From NCBI GenBank assembly GCA_005798205.1, contig SYKJ01000096.1:1-17393 (forward strand): a stretch of DNA of 17,393 nt, read 5' to 3'. The stretch is from Bacteroidota bacterium (lineage in GTDB: Bacteria; Bacteroidota; Bacteroidia; Flavobacteriales; Crocinitomicaceae). Positions 6,637 to 14,126 of the stretch are shown here, piece by piece. A model generated the notes under the pieces. The model was not told the DNA's origin. It was given only the letters and a program-made list of their open reading frames with translations, and made no database searches. The position numbers were made by a program, and so were the translations under genes. The stretch's first letter is position 1, and each line of letters opens with the position of its first letter.

Positions 6637-8037
6637 ATGTTTGACGACGAAGAAGAGGATTTCACAGACAATAGTTTAAATGATGATCTCGAAAAATTTG
6701 AATCGCACTTAGAAGGAAAAACCATAGGTTTTATTGACAGTGATCGCTTGGAAGCCTTAATTGATCACTATATTTTTAATGGTCAATACTCCAAAGCGCT
6801 CTCTGCCGCTGATTTAGGCGTCTATCACTTTCATTACAATCCTTTTTTCAATTTGCGAAAAGCTCAGGCTATGAGCGGAATGGGTCTTTTAAATGATGCT
6901 CTTGAATTGCTAAACACAATTGAAAAGTCTAATTCTCCGAATTCTGAAATTTACCTTACCAAAGCAGCATTGTTTAGTCAATTGAAAGATCCTAAAAATG
7001 CAATTAAATATTTTAAATTAGCATTAGACTTTTGTGACACAGAGGATCGAGACGAAATTTTCATGGATATTGCCTTGGAGTACCAAAATATGTCGCACTT
7101 TAAAGAAGCGATCAAAATTTTACTTCAGGCCATAAAAATTAACAATCAAAATGAAGGTGCCTTATATGAAATTGCTTATTGCTACGATCAATTAGGAGAT
7201 TATAAAAGCGCAATAAAATGTTATACTGACTTTATAGATGAAAATCCATATTCATTCACTGCTTGGTATAACCTAGGAAATGCATATAGTAAATTAGAAA
7301 ATTTTGAAAAAGCGATTTGGGCTTTTGATTACTCAATTATAATTAGTCCTGAATTTGGGCCATCACATTTTAATATTGGAAATGCGTATTTATCTGAAGA
7401 AAAATACCACAAGGCAATTGAGCATTTTCATACTTATATGCGAATAGAAGGAGAGGATGCTTCCTCTCTCTGTTACCTTGGCGAAGCGCACGAGCAACTG
7501 AATGAATTAGAACTGGCAAGACATTTCTACAAAAGAAGTATCGAGATTGCTCCATTATTTCCTGAGGCATGGTTGGGACTTGGAATTATTGAGGATCTTG
7601 AAGGGAAAACAAAAGAGGGAATTGTGTTAATAAAAAAAGCATTGGATTTTGATCCTGATAACGCAGGAATTCACCATGTTCTTGCCGGTGCATATGAGAA
7701 AATCGAAAAATTTGATTTAGCAAAATCCCATTACGAGCAATCACTTTTATTAGACGAGACTGATGAGGAATGCCTATCTGATTATATTGAATTTTTGATT
7801 GAAACATCACCAATCGAAGCATTAAAAGTACTTCAACAGTTTATGGAGAAAAGCACAAATAATCCAATTGCGAGAGTTCTTGAAGTAAATCTACGCTGGA
7901 TATTAGGGCAAAAAGATTTGGCGATTAAATTATTTAGCTCTTGTTTAGAGGAGGACAGTACAAGAGCCAAAACAATTTTTGAAATTAATCCAAAATTATT
8001 GGATGACCCAGACTTTCTAAATCTCTCTGCAGACTAG
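6637..8037 (+). CDS. Cytoplasmic tetratricopeptide-repeat (TPR) protein
   Basis: The 466-residue protein has no signal peptide and starts with an acidic segment (FDDEEEDF). From about residue 50 it is built of consecutive TPR helical hairpins; clear examples are at 209-240 (AWYNLGNAYSKLENFEKAIW onward) and 243-274 (HFNIGNAYLSEEKYHKAIEHF). Roughly ten repeats fit the length. TPR arrays are protein-binding scaffolds, so a structural or adaptor role is likely, but the partner is unknown. Proteins of this acidic-start, all-TPR type are, as far as I recall, common in Flavobacteriia. The WD40 gene follows 34 bp later on the same strand, suggesting co-transcription of two scaffold proteins. A TAAATTTA at 6613-6620 resembles a -7 box but lacks the final G and a convincing -33 element. 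Confidence 0.88.
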   Translation: MFDDEEEDFTDNSLNDDLEKFESHLEGKTIGFIDSDRLEALIDHYIFNGQYSKALSAADLGVYHFHYNPFFNLRKAQAMSGMGLLNDALELLNTIEKSNSPNSEIYLTKAALFSQLKDPKNAIKYFKLALDFCDTEDRDEIFMDIALEYQNMSHFKEAIKILLQAIKINNQNEGALYEIAYCYDQLGDYKSAIKCYTDFIDENPYSFTAWYNLGNAYSKLENFEKAIWAFDYSIIISPEFGPSHFNIGNAYLSEEKYHKAIEHFHTYMRIEGEDASSLCYLGEAHEQLNELELARHFYKRSIEIAPLFPEAWLGLGIIEDLEGKTKEGIVLIKKALDFDPDNAGIHHVLAGAYEKIEKFDLAKSHYEQSLLLDETDEECLSDYIEFLIETSPIEALKVLQQFMEKSTNNPIARVLEVNLRWILGQKDLAIKLFSSCLEEDSTRAKTIFEINPKLLDDPDFLNLSAD

Positions 8038-8071
8038 GTTTAAAATACTTTTTTTAATTAAAAGTTTTCAA

Positions 8072-8953
8072 GTGTATAAAAAATCTAAAGATTTTGTAGG
8101 TCATTCAGCTGCAGTTTATTCAATGGATTTTGATGGCGCTTTTATTTATTCAGCATCAGGCGATAAATATGTTACACGATGGGATATTTCATCAGGTAAA
8201 CAAGATGCTTTTGCGATTCAATTTACAAAGTCACCTTTTTCCATTTCTCTTTTTTCAGAAAATTCATATTTAGCTGTTGGTTTAGAAAATGGCGATTTGC
8301 ATTTTTTTAATCTTACTGAGAGAAAAGAAGAAAAATTTTTTAAGCAGCATAAATCAGGAATTTTTTCTATTCTTGAGAATCCTCTAAATAATCAGCTTTA
8401 TACAACTGATGCAGACGGAAATCTAGTTGTTTGGAATACGAAAAGTTTTGAATTGGAGTTAATCTTGCCTTTTGGTTGTGGTAAAATTCGCCGAATGAGT
8501 TTAAATAAGGATAAATCTAAATTGGTTCTTTCTTGCCAAGATGGTGAAATCCGAATTTTAGACACTTCTTTTTTCAACCTCTTACATTCCTTTAAAGCGC
8601 ATCAAGGTGGTGTCACCAGTTTAATTTATTCTAAGGATGAAAAATTATTGATTTCTGGTGGAAAAGATGCACTCTTAAAAGTGTGGGATTTAAACCATTT
8701 TACTTGTATAAAAGAACTTCCTATTCATAAATTTAGTATTTACGATTTACTTTTTCTAAATGAAAATGAATTTATAAGTTGTAGCAGAGACAGTACAATC
8801 AAAGTTTGGGATGCTAAAACTTTTCAGCCAATTCAGCGTTTTGAAAATAGAAGTGAAGGACATAAGCATTCTGTAAATCAACTTTTGAAGATTGGAGAAT
8901 GCTCTTTTGCAAGCTGTAGCGATGACAAGAAAATAATGTTGTTTGATAAATAG
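8072..8953 (+). CDS. WD40-repeat beta-propeller protein
   Basis: The 293-residue protein, without signal peptide, is almost entirely WD40 repeats, about seven, enough for one propeller. Clear blades end in RWDISSGK (first blade, about residues 10-43), KVWDLNHF (about 179-216) and KVWDAKTF (about 220-255), and the last ends at the C-terminus in SDDKKIMLFDK. GH dipeptides appear at the expected strand starts (FVGHSAAVYS near residue 8). WD40 propellers are interaction platforms without catalytic activity. GTG at 8072 was chosen because the first blade begins only eight residues later, and the first ATG (8123) would cut into it. The gene is 34 bp after the TPR gene, and a functional pairing of the two is inference. 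Confidence 0.85.
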   Translation: MYKKSKDFVGHSAAVYSMDFDGAFIYSASGDKYVTRWDISSGKQDAFAIQFTKSPFSISLFSENSYLAVGLENGDLHFFNLTERKEEKFFKQHKSGIFSILENPLNNQLYTTDADGNLVVWNTKSFELELILPFGCGKIRRMSLNKDKSKLVLSCQDGEIRILDTSFFNLLHSFKAHQGGVTSLIYSKDEKLLISGGKDALLKVWDLNHFTCIKELPIHKFSIYDLLFLNENEFISCSRDSTIKVWDAKTFQPIQRFENRSEGHKHSVNQLLKIGECSFASCSDDKKIMLFDK

Positions 8954-8974
8954 CCTTGTTTTTATGTAATTTTG
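8942..8974 (+). promoter_or_regulatory. Candidate Bacteroidota promoter for the FG-GAP gene
   Basis: TAATTTTG at 8967-8974 matches the Bacteroidota -7 consensus TAnnTTTG exactly. TTTG at 8942-8945 lies 21 bp upstream as a possible -33 element, slightly longer than the usual 19 or so. It overlaps the end of the WD40 gene and would give a short leader before the ATG at 8992. Confidence 0.5.
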
Positions 8975-8991
8975 AACTATAAAATAAATTC

Positions 8992-11232
8992 ATGCGTACC
9001 TTTTTCTCTCTCTTTTTTTTTATTTTAATTTACTTTTCTTCTGAGGCACAATTTCAGTTTGATTTTAATGATTCAATTGAAGTTAAAAGAGCAAATACAA
9101 CGCTTAAACTTCCTTGGGCAGGCGGATTAAATTATGCTCAATTTTCTGAACTTGATTATGATTTTGATGGAGACATGGACTTACTTGTTTTTGACCGTAG
9201 CAATGATCAAATTCGTGTTTTTGAGCAAAAAAACGAGGGTGGAGTTCCATTTTATCATTTTGATCCGCTAGGACATATGTATTTTAACGACCAAGTTCGT
9301 TACAGGGCATTTTCAATTGATTACAATGGCGACGGAAAAAATGATTTATTCACTTATGGAATTGGTGGGATAAAAGTTTTTAAAAATACTGGAGATTCAC
9401 AAATAGGTTTGCAGTGGGAACTAGCTAAAGAACTTTTGTATTCGGATAACTGGGGCGCTAATTTGAATTTGTATGTAAGTTCCTCTGATATTCCAGCAAT
9501 TGTTGATGTAGATTTTGATGGCGATATTGACGTGTTGACATTTCATATTAGTGGAGAGTTTTTACAATACCATCAAAATCAAAGTCAAGAATTATACGGT
9601 CATTCTGACTCGCTTATTTTCCAATTAAAGAATGAATGTTGGGGAGGGTTTAGGGAAGATGTAAATACAAATTTTTTAGTTTTAAATGATAATTCTTTGC
9701 CTTGCACCTCTGGAAATGTTCCTAATCCTGGAATAAAACCCAATACAAATGCTATTGAAAAAGCTCACTCTGGCTCAACTGTTTTAGCCTTTGACTATGA
9801 TGGCTCAGGAGTTTTGGATTTAATACTTGGTGATGTGGCCTACACAAATGTGAACTTACTAATAAATGGGGGAGAAGTCCCTAATTCTAATTCCTTAATG
9901 ATTTCATGCGACCCTACATTTCCTGTAAATTCTACGCCGGTCCAGATAAATTTATTTCCTGCGGCCTATTATTTAGATGTAGATTTTGATGGCAAGAAAG
10001 ATCTAATTATTGCTCCCAATGCGAAAAATATCTCTGAAAATGAAAAAAGTAATTGGAAATATAAGAATATTGGAGATTCTATTGTTTCAAGTTTTGTATT
10101 TGAATCAAAAGCTTTTTTGCAGCAAGATATGATTGAACACGGAACTGCTTCTGCTCCTTATCTTGCGGACATCGATAATGATGGATTATTGGATTTATTT
10201 GTTTCAAATTTTTATGCCTACAAACCTACATTAAACAAAGAAAGTCGGATTGCTTTCTACAAAAATACGGGTTCGGCAAATTCACCAGTTTTCTCACTTA
10301 TTGATAACGATTTCTTGAATTTATCGCAATTGAATTATGGCTTTAAAATAACACCAAGTTTTGGAGATGTTGATGATGATGGTAAAATCGATATTTTTCT
10401 TGGCTTAGAAAATGGAACCTTGGTATTTTTTAAAAATAATTCAAATGGAAGCAATCTCCTTTTTGCTGCACCTATTGTAAATTATACGGATAATTTAGGA
10501 ACAATAATTTCATCGGGTCAATATGCATCGCCTCAGCTTTTTGATTTAAACAATGACGGAAAATTAGACTTAATCATTGGAAAAAAGACCGGAGAATTGA
10601 TGTACTATCAAAATAGTGGAACATTAACTAATCCACAATTTCAATTGTTAAATCCAATGCTTGGAAATATAGACGTTTCAACACTTACTCCAGATGGTTA
10701 TCCAATGCCCCATTTTTTTAGATTTTTAGACACTACTTATTTACTTCTTGGTGCATTTGATGGGCAGCTTCGTTTTTACGATGGAATCGATAATTCTCTT
10801 ACTTCAGGAGCGACATTTAATTTAAGAGATGCTGACTTTTTATCTCTTTCTCGGTCTATTGGTGCATATAGTTCTTGTGCTTTGGCTGATATTGATGGAG
10901 ATAATAACTTAAACTTACTAATTGGACAGGATTTAGGAGGTTTATTTCATTTAGAACACGATGTAAATAGCTCAATCGGAATTGAAGAACAAGTTAAATA
11001 CCAGCAAAAAATTGATTGTTTTCCGGTACCTGTCTCCAAAACACTTACTATTCAACTTGAATTGGAAGGAGATAATGTATTTGTTTACAATGCTATAGGT
11101 CAAAAGATAAATGAAATGATATTAAGTCAAGGCACAAACGAAATTGATATGACTAAGTACTCAGCTGGTATTTATCTATTCCAATTTATAAATTCAGGGA
11201 TAACGAAAAAAATTAGTGTAAGTGGAAATTAA
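8992..11232 (+). CDS. Secreted FG-GAP/VCBS-repeat protein with T9SS C-terminal sorting domain
   Basis: The 746-residue protein opens with a signal peptide (residues 1-19, SSEA before Q20). Acidic calcium-binding-type loops recur along the chain: DYDFDGDMDLL near 55, DYNGDGKNDL near 110, DVDFDGDIDVL near 173, DYDGSGVLDL near 268, DVDFDGKKDL near 330, DIDNDGLLDL near 393, DVDDDGKIDI near 460, DLNNDGKLDL near 518 and a weaker one near 633. These are typical of FG-GAP/VCBS beta-propeller repeats that bind calcium. Residues 675-746 form a type A T9SS sorting domain (CFPVPVSKTLTIQ, then VFVYNAIGQKI, then YSAGIYLFQF and a short basic tail). This signals transport across the outer membrane by the type IX system and surface attachment or release. 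It overlaps the convergent FAH gene by 4 bp at its stop. The function is probably adhesion or binding; the ligand is unknown. Confidence 0.9.
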   Translation: MRTFFSLFFFILIYFSSEAQFQFDFNDSIEVKRANTTLKLPWAGGLNYAQFSELDYDFDGDMDLLVFDRSNDQIRVFEQKNEGGVPFYHFDPLGHMYFNDQVRYRAFSIDYNGDGKNDLFTYGIGGIKVFKNTGDSQIGLQWELAKELLYSDNWGANLNLYVSSSDIPAIVDVDFDGDIDVLTFHISGEFLQYHQNQSQELYGHSDSLIFQLKNECWGGFREDVNTNFLVLNDNSLPCTSGNVPNPGIKPNTNAIEKAHSGSTVLAFDYDGSGVLDLILGDVAYTNVNLLINGGEVPNSNSLMISCDPTFPVNSTPVQINLFPAAYYLDVDFDGKKDLIIAPNAKNISENEKSNWKYKNIGDSIVSSFVFESKAFLQQDMIEHGTASAPYLADIDNDGLLDLFVSNFYAYKPTLNKESRIAFYKNTGSANSPVFSLIDNDFLNLSQLNYGFKITPSFGDVDDDGKIDIFLGLENGTLVFFKNNSNGSNLLFAAPIVNYTDNLGTIISSGQYASPQLFDLNNDGKLDLIIGKKTGELMYYQNSGTLTNPQFQLLNPMLGNIDVSTLTPDGYPMPHFFRFLDTTYLLLGAFDGQLRFYDGIDNSLTSGATFNLRDADFLSLSRSIGAYSSCALADIDGDNNLNLLIGQDLGGLFHLEHDVNSSIGIEEQVKYQQKIDCFPVPVSKTLTIQLELEGDNVFVYNAIGQKINEMILSQGTNEIDMTKYSAGIYLFQFINSGITKKISVSGN

Positions 11233-11837
11233 AGAATGCTTAGGTCCAATATATTTTCACCATTTATTTCTCCTCTCAGTTGATCTCCAATAGAAACAGG
11301 ACCAACTCCAGAAGGAGTTCCAGTAAAAATTAAGTCACCTGTCTTGAGCGTTAAATAACGCGATACATACGCGATTAATTCATCGATACTAAAAATCATA
11401 TCACTTGTGCGTCCTACTTGCATTAACTTTTCATTTTGATAGAAGTTAAAATGTGTGGATTTAAAATCAATTTCGTTCAAATTAATCCATTTAGAAGCGA
11501 TTGGTGCACTGTTATCAAATGACTTTGCTATTTCCCATGGCAAACCATTTTTTTTGCATTCTGTTTGCAAATCACGAGCGGTAAAGTCAATGCCTAAGGT
11601 AATTTTTGAATAATATTTGTGAGCAAACTCTTCTGAAATATTTTTCCCCGTTTTATCTATTTTAACAACAATTTCGCACTCATAGTGAAGGTCTTTGGTA
11701 AATTTGGGGTAGTAAAATTTAGAATCCGACAATAGTGCGACATCGGGTTTCATAAAAAAAATTGGAGTTTGTGGAATTGGATTGTCTAACTCTTTTGCGT
11801 GTTCTGCGTAATTTCTTCCTATGCAAATAATTTTCAT
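11229..11837 (-). CDS. Fumarylacetoacetate hydrolase (FAH) family protein, FAHD1/YcgM-like
   Basis: The 202-residue protein is a compact single-domain FAH family member of about the size of YcgM/FAHD1 proteins. It shows the opening CIGRNYAEHAKEL (5-17), metal ligands Glu53 and Glu55 in HYECEIVVKI, Asp84 in LGIDFTARDLQ, Lys105 in the WEIAKSFD segment, and the signature GTPSGVG at 173-179. Family members act on acylpyruvates or oxaloacetate, cleaving or decarboxylating them with Mg2+ or Mn2+ in the cytoplasm. The exact substrate here cannot be told from sequence. Its ATG overlaps the stop of the exonuclease gene by 4 bp (ATGA on the minus strand), indicating translational coupling. Its stop overlaps the convergent FG-GAP gene. 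The pairing with a nuclease gene looks like operon packing rather than shared function. Confidence 0.88.
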   Translation of the reverse strand: MKIICIGRNYAEHAKELDNPIPQTPIFFMKPDVALLSDSKFYYPKFTKDLHYECEIVVKIDKTGKNISEEFAHKYYSKITLGIDFTARDLQTECKKNGLPWEIAKSFDNSAPIASKWINLNEIDFKSTHFNFYQNEKLMQVGRTSDMIFSIDELIAYVSRYLTLKTGDLIFTGTPSGVGPVSIGDQLRGEINGENILDLSIL

Positions 11838-12676
11838 TTGGAATTAAATTTTGACTTTAAATCTTCAATTTTAGATTCCATAGATTTGTTTTCAGTACTT
11901 GAATTCGCTTGTTTTATCCGTTCAAATTCTTTTCGAAGACATTGTTTTGTATAACGTGGGAAATCAGCTTCGAGCAACCAGCCATAATAGCCAGGTTCAC
12001 TTTTCATGACACTTTCAATTGTTTTTTCCTTGTGTTTTCCGAAATTATAAATCGCCTCGCCTTTCTCGTTTATCGCCAAGCGACCAGCAAAATCTAGGGA
12101 TTTAAAATTACCAGCTCTGGAAAATTCAGCTAAATGAGAAATATCTCCTTTTAAATCTGGATATCTTTCTATTTGTGCTAAAAAAACATCGAGGGTAGCT
12201 CTTGTGTCATACAACGCATCGTGAGCATTTTCAATAGGTTTATGACAATAAAATTGGTAAGCTGCAGCAAGAGTGCGTTGTTCTTTTTTATGAAAAATAT
12301 TTTGTACATCGACAAAATTTCGTTGAGATAAGTCAATTTCGAAGTCAGCTCGAAGAAATTCTTCCGCTAATAGTGGAATATCAAATTTATTAGAATTGTA
12401 GCCTGCCAAATCGGAATCACCTATAAAGTCTGATATTTTTTGTGCAAGCTGCTTGAAAGTGGGTGCATTTGCAACTTTTTCATTGCTAATTCCATGAATA
12501 GCTACAATCTCATCTGCAATTAGCATTTCTGGATTAACAAGTTCGTTCAATTCTTCTTGTTTCCCATCCACGGATAATTTTATAATGGCAATTTGTACTA
12601 TTCTGTCACTTGTAATTTGAAGTCCTGTTGCTTCAACATCAAAAAAGCAAAGTGAATTTTTTAGAATTAATCCCAT
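11834..12676 (-). CDS. DEDDh-type 3'-5' exonuclease (DnaQ/epsilon-like) with C-terminal DUF3820-like region
   Basis: The 280-residue protein begins with a DEDDh exonuclease fold. Exo I is FFDVEATGL with Asp13 and Glu15, Exo II is the AGYNSNKFDIPLL segment with Asn94 and Asp99, and Exo III is NAHDALYDTRA with His152 and Asp157. All catalytic residues are present, so metal-dependent removal of 3' nucleotides from DNA or RNA is expected. Residues about 195-250 resemble the small DUF3820-type domain (NFGKHKEKTI followed by GYYGWLLEADFP) often appended to such nucleases. A lysine- and serine-rich tail follows. This is a stand-alone exonuclease rather than a polymerase-fused epsilon domain, and its role in proofreading, repair or RNA turnover cannot be decided. 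It is 37 bp from the E2 gene and overlaps the FAH gene. Confidence 0.9.
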   Translation of the reverse strand: MGLILKNSLCFFDVEATGLQITSDRIVQIAIIKLSVDGKQEELNELVNPEMLIADEIVAIHGISNEKVANAPTFKQLAQKISDFIGDSDLAGYNSNKFDIPLLAEEFLRADFEIDLSQRNFVDVQNIFHKKEQRTLAAAYQFYCHKPIENAHDALYDTRATLDVFLAQIERYPDLKGDISHLAEFSRAGNFKSLDFAGRLAINEKGEAIYNFGKHKEKTIESVMKSEPGYYGWLLEADFPRYTKQCLRKEFERIKQANSSTENKSMESKIEDLKSKFNSK

Positions 12677-12713
12677 ATTGAAGTAATTGAAGGTTTAGTA
12701 ATAAAAAGATTTC

Positions 12714-14054
12714 TTAAACTTCGCGGTTTGAGTCAAATTGCTCTAGATAATCTGCAACTCTTCTAACAAATTGCCCACCAAGAGCACCGTCTACCACTCT
12801 GTGATCGTAAGAATGCGATAAAAACATTTTGTGACGAATTCCAATAAAATCTCCGTGTTCAGTTTCAATTACAGCTGGAACTTTGCGAATTGCTCCTAAT
12901 GCCAATATAGCAACTTGTGGTTGATTGATAATAGGTGTTCCCATTACATTTCCAAAAGTACCGACATTTGTAATCGTGTAAGTTCCACCTTGCGTGTCAT
13001 CTGGTTTTAATTTATTGTTTCGAGCATTATTCGCTAACTCATTTACAACTTTCGTTAAACCCATTAGATTGAGTCGGTCTGCATTTTTTATAACTGGAAC
13101 AATCAAATTCCCTGTAGGTAGAGCAGTCGCCATTCCAATATTAATGTCTTTTCGTTTGATGATGGTAGTTCCAGAAACTGAAACATTGACCATGGGAAAA
13201 TCTTTTATCGCTTTCACAACTGCTTCGATGAAAATAGGGGTAAAGGTTATGTTTTCACCTTCTTTCTCCATAAAAGTTTTTTTTACTTTATTTCTCCACT
13301 CAACAATTTTTGTCATGTCTGCTTCAACGTAGGATGTAACATGAGGTGCAACGTGAACTGACATTACCATGTGCTCTGCAATCATTTTGCGCATGCGATC
13401 CATCTCTATTAGCTCATCACCTGGATTTGGAAGTACAATCGCTTCTTTGAAATTTGCAAAGGAATTTCCTCCTGAATTTAAAGAAGGCGAAGCTGTTGAA
13501 TTATTATTGGTAACAAATGAAGTTCCGCGATTTGCAATATAAGCAAGTAAGTCACTTTTTGTAACTCGAGCATCTTGTCCAGTTCCTGTTATGGATTCCA
13601 ATTCAGTTTGACTAATATTTTCTTTTTTAGCGATACTTCTAACAAGTGGCGAAAAGAATTTACCAGAGGAATTACTTGTAATTTCAATTGTTTTGGAAAT
13701 TATAAGTGGCGGAGTGTTTTCAGAAGCTGATGTATTTTTTTCTTCTTGAATAACTTCAATTTCTTTAGCTGGCTCAATAGATTCAGGATTTACTTCTTTG
13801 GAAGTTGAAATTCCGTCTGTTGAAAGAATTGCAATTACATCTCCGACTTGAGCTACTTGGTCTTTTTCAAAAAAACGTTTGCTTAAGATACCAGCAGCTT
13901 CCGAGGGCAATTCATTGTCAACTTTATCAGTAGCAACCTCAACCAAAGGTTCGTCAATGGCAACAGAATCGCCGATATTTTTTAACCAATTCGTGATGGT
14001 TGCTTCAGTTACACTTTCTCCCATTTTGGGAAGACGAACTTCAATTTCTGCCAT
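12714..14054 (-). CDS. 2-oxo acid dehydrogenase E2 component (dihydrolipoamide acyltransferase), likely branched-chain type
   Basis: The 446-residue E2 has the classic order. The lipoyl domain (1-77) carries the lipoylated Lys44 in VATDKVDNE. A flexible linker leads to the peripheral-subunit-binding domain at about 133-172 (FFSPLVRSIAKKE). The catalytic domain (about 213-440) ends in SHSYDHRVVDG with His418 and Asp422. E2 transfers the acyl group from E1-charged lipoate to CoA in the cytoplasm. The lipoyl opening (EVRLPKMGESVTEATITNWL) differs from the usual Flavobacteriia SucB and pyruvate E2 forms and resembles the branched-chain 2-oxo acid type; that is judgement, not proof. I start at the ATG at 14054, where the lipoyl domain begins. 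The upstream ATG at 14096 would add 14 unrelated residues and overlap a good -7 box. No E1 or E3 gene is in the window. Confidence 0.9.
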   Translation of the reverse strand: MAEIEVRLPKMGESVTEATITNWLKNIGDSVAIDEPLVEVATDKVDNELPSEAAGILSKRFFEKDQVAQVGDVIAILSTDGISTSKEVNPESIEPAKEIEVIQEEKNTSASENTPPLIISKTIEITSNSSGKFFSPLVRSIAKKENISQTELESITGTGQDARVTKSDLLAYIANRGTSFVTNNNSTASPSLNSGGNSFANFKEAIVLPNPGDELIEMDRMRKMIAEHMVMSVHVAPHVTSYVEADMTKIVEWRNKVKKTFMEKEGENITFTPIFIEAVVKAIKDFPMVNVSVSGTTIIKRKDINIGMATALPTGNLIVPVIKNADRLNLMGLTKVVNELANNARNNKLKPDDTQGGTYTITNVGTFGNVMGTPIINQPQVAILALGAIRKVPAVIETEHGDFIGIRHKMFLSHSYDHRVVDGALGGQFVRRVADYLEQFDSNREV

Positions 14055-14093
14055 AATTTTGTTAAAGTAATCTAATTTGCTTTGCGAAGTTAA

Positions 14094-14101
14094 CAAACAT
14101 A
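14094..14101 (-). promoter_or_regulatory. Candidate -7 promoter box for the E2-exonuclease-FAH group
   Basis: On the minus strand this reads TATGTTTG, an exact match to the Bacteroidota -7 consensus TAnnTTTG, about 40 bp before the E2 start at 14054. No convincing -33 TTG/TTTG is seen at the expected spacing. It lies in the 72-bp gap after the glycosyltransferase gene and suggests the E2 gene has its own promoter. Confidence 0.4.
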
Positions 14102-14126
14102 GATGATATGCTAAAATAAATATAGT

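Noticed and set aside
12994..13332. Open frame on the plus strand inside the E2 gene
   Set aside because: Shadow of the minus-strand E2 coding sequence, with no recognisable domain; the same applies to the other antisense frames within the TPR, exonuclease, E2, glycosyltransferase and ridA genes.
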